Both the position numbers and the translations under genes were made by a program. Positions 6,191-8,016 of a stretch of 8,016 bases of DNA are shown here, piece after piece; the first letter of the stretch is position 1; each line of letters opens with the position of its first letter. This stretch comes from Acidobacteriaceae bacterium. Its GTDB lineage: Bacteria; Acidobacteriota; Terriglobia; Terriglobales; Acidobacteriaceae. The DNA lies in NCBI GenBank assembly GCA_030044455.1, contig JASHVU010000064.1:1-8016 (forward strand), in the 5' to 3' direction. Below the pieces are notes generated by a model, which saw only the letters and a program-made list of their open reading frames with translations, searched no databases and was not told where the DNA came from.

Positions 6191-7801
6191 TCAACGGAAG
6201 GGAGTCACGGGCCGTTCAACGCGCGCCTCAATTTGGCGGTTGAAACGGATGAGTGCGATCCACATGCCGTGGTCGGCGTACTTCCACACCATCGCCCCCC
6301 CCAGACGAAACGCAATCACCTCGGGCGGCAGGTCGTGATGCAGGCCGAAATACTGCTCGTCGAGCGCACGGCTCCTCGATCCCAAAGTGAAGAGCGGCGA
6401 CGGCGGATCGTATTTGGTGCTGAACACCAGTGCCGCCGAGTATTTCTCAGGCTCGCCGGCGGCAACGCCGATCTGCGCCGAAGTAAAGTCGTCGATGGCA
6501 CAAACGTCCCATGGCTGCTTCACGTAGCCGAGTTCGGGATGAGTGAGTTCGTCGGTCATGGGCCAAGCCGTAAGCACTGTTGCGCCCTGGTAGCGATGCT
6601 CAAGCTGCGCAATGCCGGCCAGGTGCATTCTGACCACGCGCGCGTATTCCAGATTGTCTTCGGGCGCGAAACCGTACGGCGGATTGACGAAGAGTCCGGC
6701 GACGAATGCGGCTGCCGACAAAACCGCCAGAGCCTGCCACAAAGGAACGCGCCTGTAGATGGCTGTAACGGCAAGCAACAGCACCAGCGGATACATGGGC
6801 AGCAGATAACGGGTGAGCAGCGCTCCGCCCAGGACGCTGAAGAGAATGGCGTTGGCAAGAAGCACCAGCATGATACGGAAGTGGACGGGCCGCTCGATCG
6901 CTGCGCGGTCCTTTCCGTCAGAGCCGGGCCGAGGCGCAAGCAGCAGCGAGGCCAAAGCGATTCCGACCGGCACAAACAGGTTCATGTGTGCGGTGAGGTG
7001 CAGGATGCGATGGCCGAAGGCAGCGAGGATCCGGACCGGGGCAAGCGTTGATTCGGCGTTGTATCGCAGGAATTCGGGATTGCCAAAGAGGAAGCCCGTC
7101 TTGACGTAGTGGTAGGCGTACCAGCCGGCGAGCGGAACAACGCATGCGCAGAGCCAGGCGGCCTCGCGCCAGAGACGCTTGCGCGCCTTGAGTCGGGTCA
7201 GATAGCCCTCAACCAGGCATAGGGCGGCAAGCGTGAGCGGAATAACGATGGAGGTCTCTTTCGATAGCGCCGCAGCAGAAAACCAGAGCGCGGCGGCCCT
7301 CGCTTTGCGGCCACGCGCGGGCAGCGCGCAGACCATACCCCAGACGGAACAGGCCGCGGCAAAGATGTCGGCGTGAGCCAGCGAGCTTTGCGCAAACCAG
7401 ATGGGGTAGAGGCCGGTAAGGACCACGGTCCAGAAGGCGACCGAGGCGACGCCCACCACGCGCATGGCCAGACGCCAGACGCCAAGCAGGCCGAGCGAAG
7501 CAACCATAAGCACGGCTTCGCGCGTGACCTCAGGATAGTAGCCGGATAGCTTCCACCACAGGGCGAGATAGATGCTGGGCAGGGGCGGATGCGCGTTGCT
7601 GAGTGTCGTGGAGGGGATCAGCGAGCCGGTGCGGAAAAAGTCCCAGGCAGCGGGGATGTAGTAGCCGGCCTCGTCCCAGTAATAGGGCATGCGGAGCAGC
7701 TCGAAGTGGCTGGCATAGAGCGCCGCGAAGATCACGGGAAAGATCATCCACAGGGGCAGTGGTGCGTTGGGCCATGGATTGAAGATCCGTTTCAAACGCA
7801 A
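6191..7801 (-). CDS. GT-C fold membrane glycosyltransferase (ArnT/PMT_2 type)
   Basis: The 536-residue protein has about 11-12 predicted membrane helices over residues 14-372, followed by a soluble, probably periplasmic C-terminal region of about 160 residues. Diagnostic GT-C motifs are present: the acidic pair Asp43-Glu44 in the first large loop (YYWDEAGYY), HPPL at 71-74, LSKE at 179-182, and RYLLPMYP at 331-338. These are typical of PMT/ArnT enzymes, which transfer a sugar from a polyprenyl-phosphate donor to protein or lipid on the outer face of the membrane. The acidic pair likely supplies the catalytic base. Donor and acceptor cannot be told from the sequence, and no polysaccharide or lipid A gene cluster is visible around it. 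The start is TTG, chosen for an AAGGAG site 8 nt upstream and because the frame gives a basic N-terminus just before helix 1. The gene ends 22 bp from the convergent permease stop. Family is confident; specificity is not. Confidence 0.88.
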   Translation of the reverse strand: MRLKRIFNPWPNAPLPLWMIFPVIFAALYASHFELLRMPYYWDEAGYYIPAAWDFFRTGSLIPSTTLSNAHPPLPSIYLALWWKLSGYYPEVTREAVLMVASLGLLGVWRLAMRVVGVASVAFWTVVLTGLYPIWFAQSSLAHADIFAAACSVWGMVCALPARGRKARAAALWFSAAALSKETSIVIPLTLAALCLVEGYLTRLKARKRLWREAAWLCACVVPLAGWYAYHYVKTGFLFGNPEFLRYNAESTLAPVRILAAFGHRILHLTAHMNLFVPVGIALASLLLAPRPGSDGKDRAAIERPVHFRIMLVLLANAILFSVLGGALLTRYLLPMYPLVLLLAVTAIYRRVPLWQALAVLSAAAFVAGLFVNPPYGFAPEDNLEYARVVRMHLAGIAQLEHRYQGATVLTAWPMTDELTHPELGYVKQPWDVCAIDDFTSAQIGVAAGEPEKYSAALVFSTKYDPPSPLFTLGSRSRALDEQYFGLHHDLPPEVIAFRLGGAMVWKYADHGMWIALIRFNRQIEARVERPVTPFR

Positions 7802-7809
7802 GCGGCTTG

Positions 7810-7815
7810 CTCCTT
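7810..7815 (-). promoter_or_regulatory. Ribosome binding site that decides the TTG start
   Basis: On the minus strand AAGGAG (7815 to 7810) lies 8 nt before TTG at 7801. No in-frame ATG or GTG is close by; the next Met is at residue 19. This site is the main reason for placing the glycosyltransferase start at a rare TTG codon. Confidence 0.7.
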
Positions 7816-7820
7816 AATGC

Positions 7821-7840
7821 GAGCTGTCAGCTTTCAGCTC
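7821..7840. repeat. Three AGCT units at 7-bp period with flanking inverted repeat
   Basis: AGCT occurs at 7822, 7829 and 7836, each 7 bp apart, and the outer GAGCTG (7821-7826) and CAGCTC (7835-7840) are exact reverse complements. The block lies just upstream of the glycosyltransferase ribosome binding site on the minus strand. It could fold as a leader hairpin or bind a regulator; chance is also possible. Confidence 0.3.
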
Positions 7841-7853
7841 GTCGTGCTGAAGC

Positions 7854-7898
7854 AAAAGATCGCGTACTCCCGCCAAACTCCGGTCACGGAACGCGATC
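7854..7898 (-). terminator. Weak intrinsic terminator-like stem after the DUF3467-like gene
   Basis: On the minus strand, 9 nt after the TAG at 7908, GATCGCGT (7898 to 7891) pairs perfectly with ACGCGATC (7865 to 7858), followed at once by TTTT (7857 to 7854). The 25-nt loop is long and the T run is short, so termination would be partial at best. If it works, it partly separates the upstream gene from the glycosyltransferase. Confidence 0.35.
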
Positions 7899-7907
7899 AG
7901 TTGAAAA

Positions 7908-8016
7908 CTAGTTGATGGGCCCGCGCGGAAAATTCTGCGTCTGCGGCTCCAGGTTGAGCTCGCCGAAGGCCTGCTCATATTGGGCGAGGTTCTGGCCAAG
8001 TATGTTCCACAATGCC
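7908..8016 (-). CDS. Partial CDS, probable DUF3467 protein (C-terminal end)
   Basis: Only the last 36 or so codons are inside the window, ending in TAG at 7908-7910. The visible residues include LWNILGQNLAQYEQAFGEL, then a polar tail ending in GPIN. The pattern of a helix with QNLxxYExxFGE followed by a short disordered tail matches the C-terminus of small DUF3467 proteins as I recall them. That family is of unknown function. The gene is on the same strand as the glycosyltransferase, 106 bp upstream of it, so read-through is possible. The reading frame is open to the window edge and the residues are coherent, so a real gene is likely. The family name rests on a short match and is tentative. 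Confidence 0.6.
   Translation of the reverse strand, partial: ALWNILGQNLAQYEQAFGELNLEPQTQNFPRGPIN

Noticed and set aside
6125..7051. A 308-codon open frame on the plus strand
   Set aside because: It overlaps the permease end and is antisense to the glycosyltransferase, whose motifs and helices are clear. The translation is low in hydrophobic residues and shows no family features.
7814..7999. A 61-codon minus-strand open frame across the spacer
   Set aside because: It competes with the frame ending at 7908, whose residues match a DUF3467 C-terminus. This one is Arg/Ser-rich and crosses the stem-loop region.

Overview
The window looks like chromosomal DNA of an Acidobacteriota bacterium, probably class Terriglobia. 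It is GC-rich and tightly packed. The main clue is a short PadR-type regulator directly followed by a 920-residue duplicated permease with no ATPase. That pairing (TIGR03433 padR_acidobact with TIGR03434 ADOP) is greatly expanded in Acidobacteria. I see no RNA genes, insertion sequences, phage genes, CRISPR arrays or transfer boundaries.

Left part (1-2641, minus strand): a secreted TPR protein with a TolB/FlgO-like N-terminal domain is followed, 145 bp downstream, by an NfeD-family membrane serine protease that runs off the left edge. Their order suggests a shared envelope role, but no partner or substrate can be read from the sequence.

Centre (2642-6168, plus strand): a short divergent promoter region separates the TPR gene from a small two-helix membrane protein. 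Both genes lack a Shine-Dalgarno sequence and carry a -10-like hexamer 6-7 nt before the preferred start codon, as leaderless genes do. Next comes a strong promoter (TTGACA, 16 bp, TATCCT) overlapped by a perfect 8-bp inverted repeat, then padR and the ADOP permease. The padR-permease pair has 15 bp between genes and good ribosome binding sites, so it should be one autoregulated operon whose output is the permease.

Right part (6191-8016, minus strand): a polytopic GT-C glycosyltransferase of the ArnT/PMT_2 type runs convergently into the permease with only a 22-bp gap. Upstream of it is the C-terminal end of what looks like a small DUF3467 protein, with a weak stem plus T-run between the two.

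Most of the window is ordinary acidobacterial housekeeping and envelope content. The points most worth a second look are the padR operator, the possible leaderless divergent pair, and a Cys/His cluster in the permease's second periplasmic domain.
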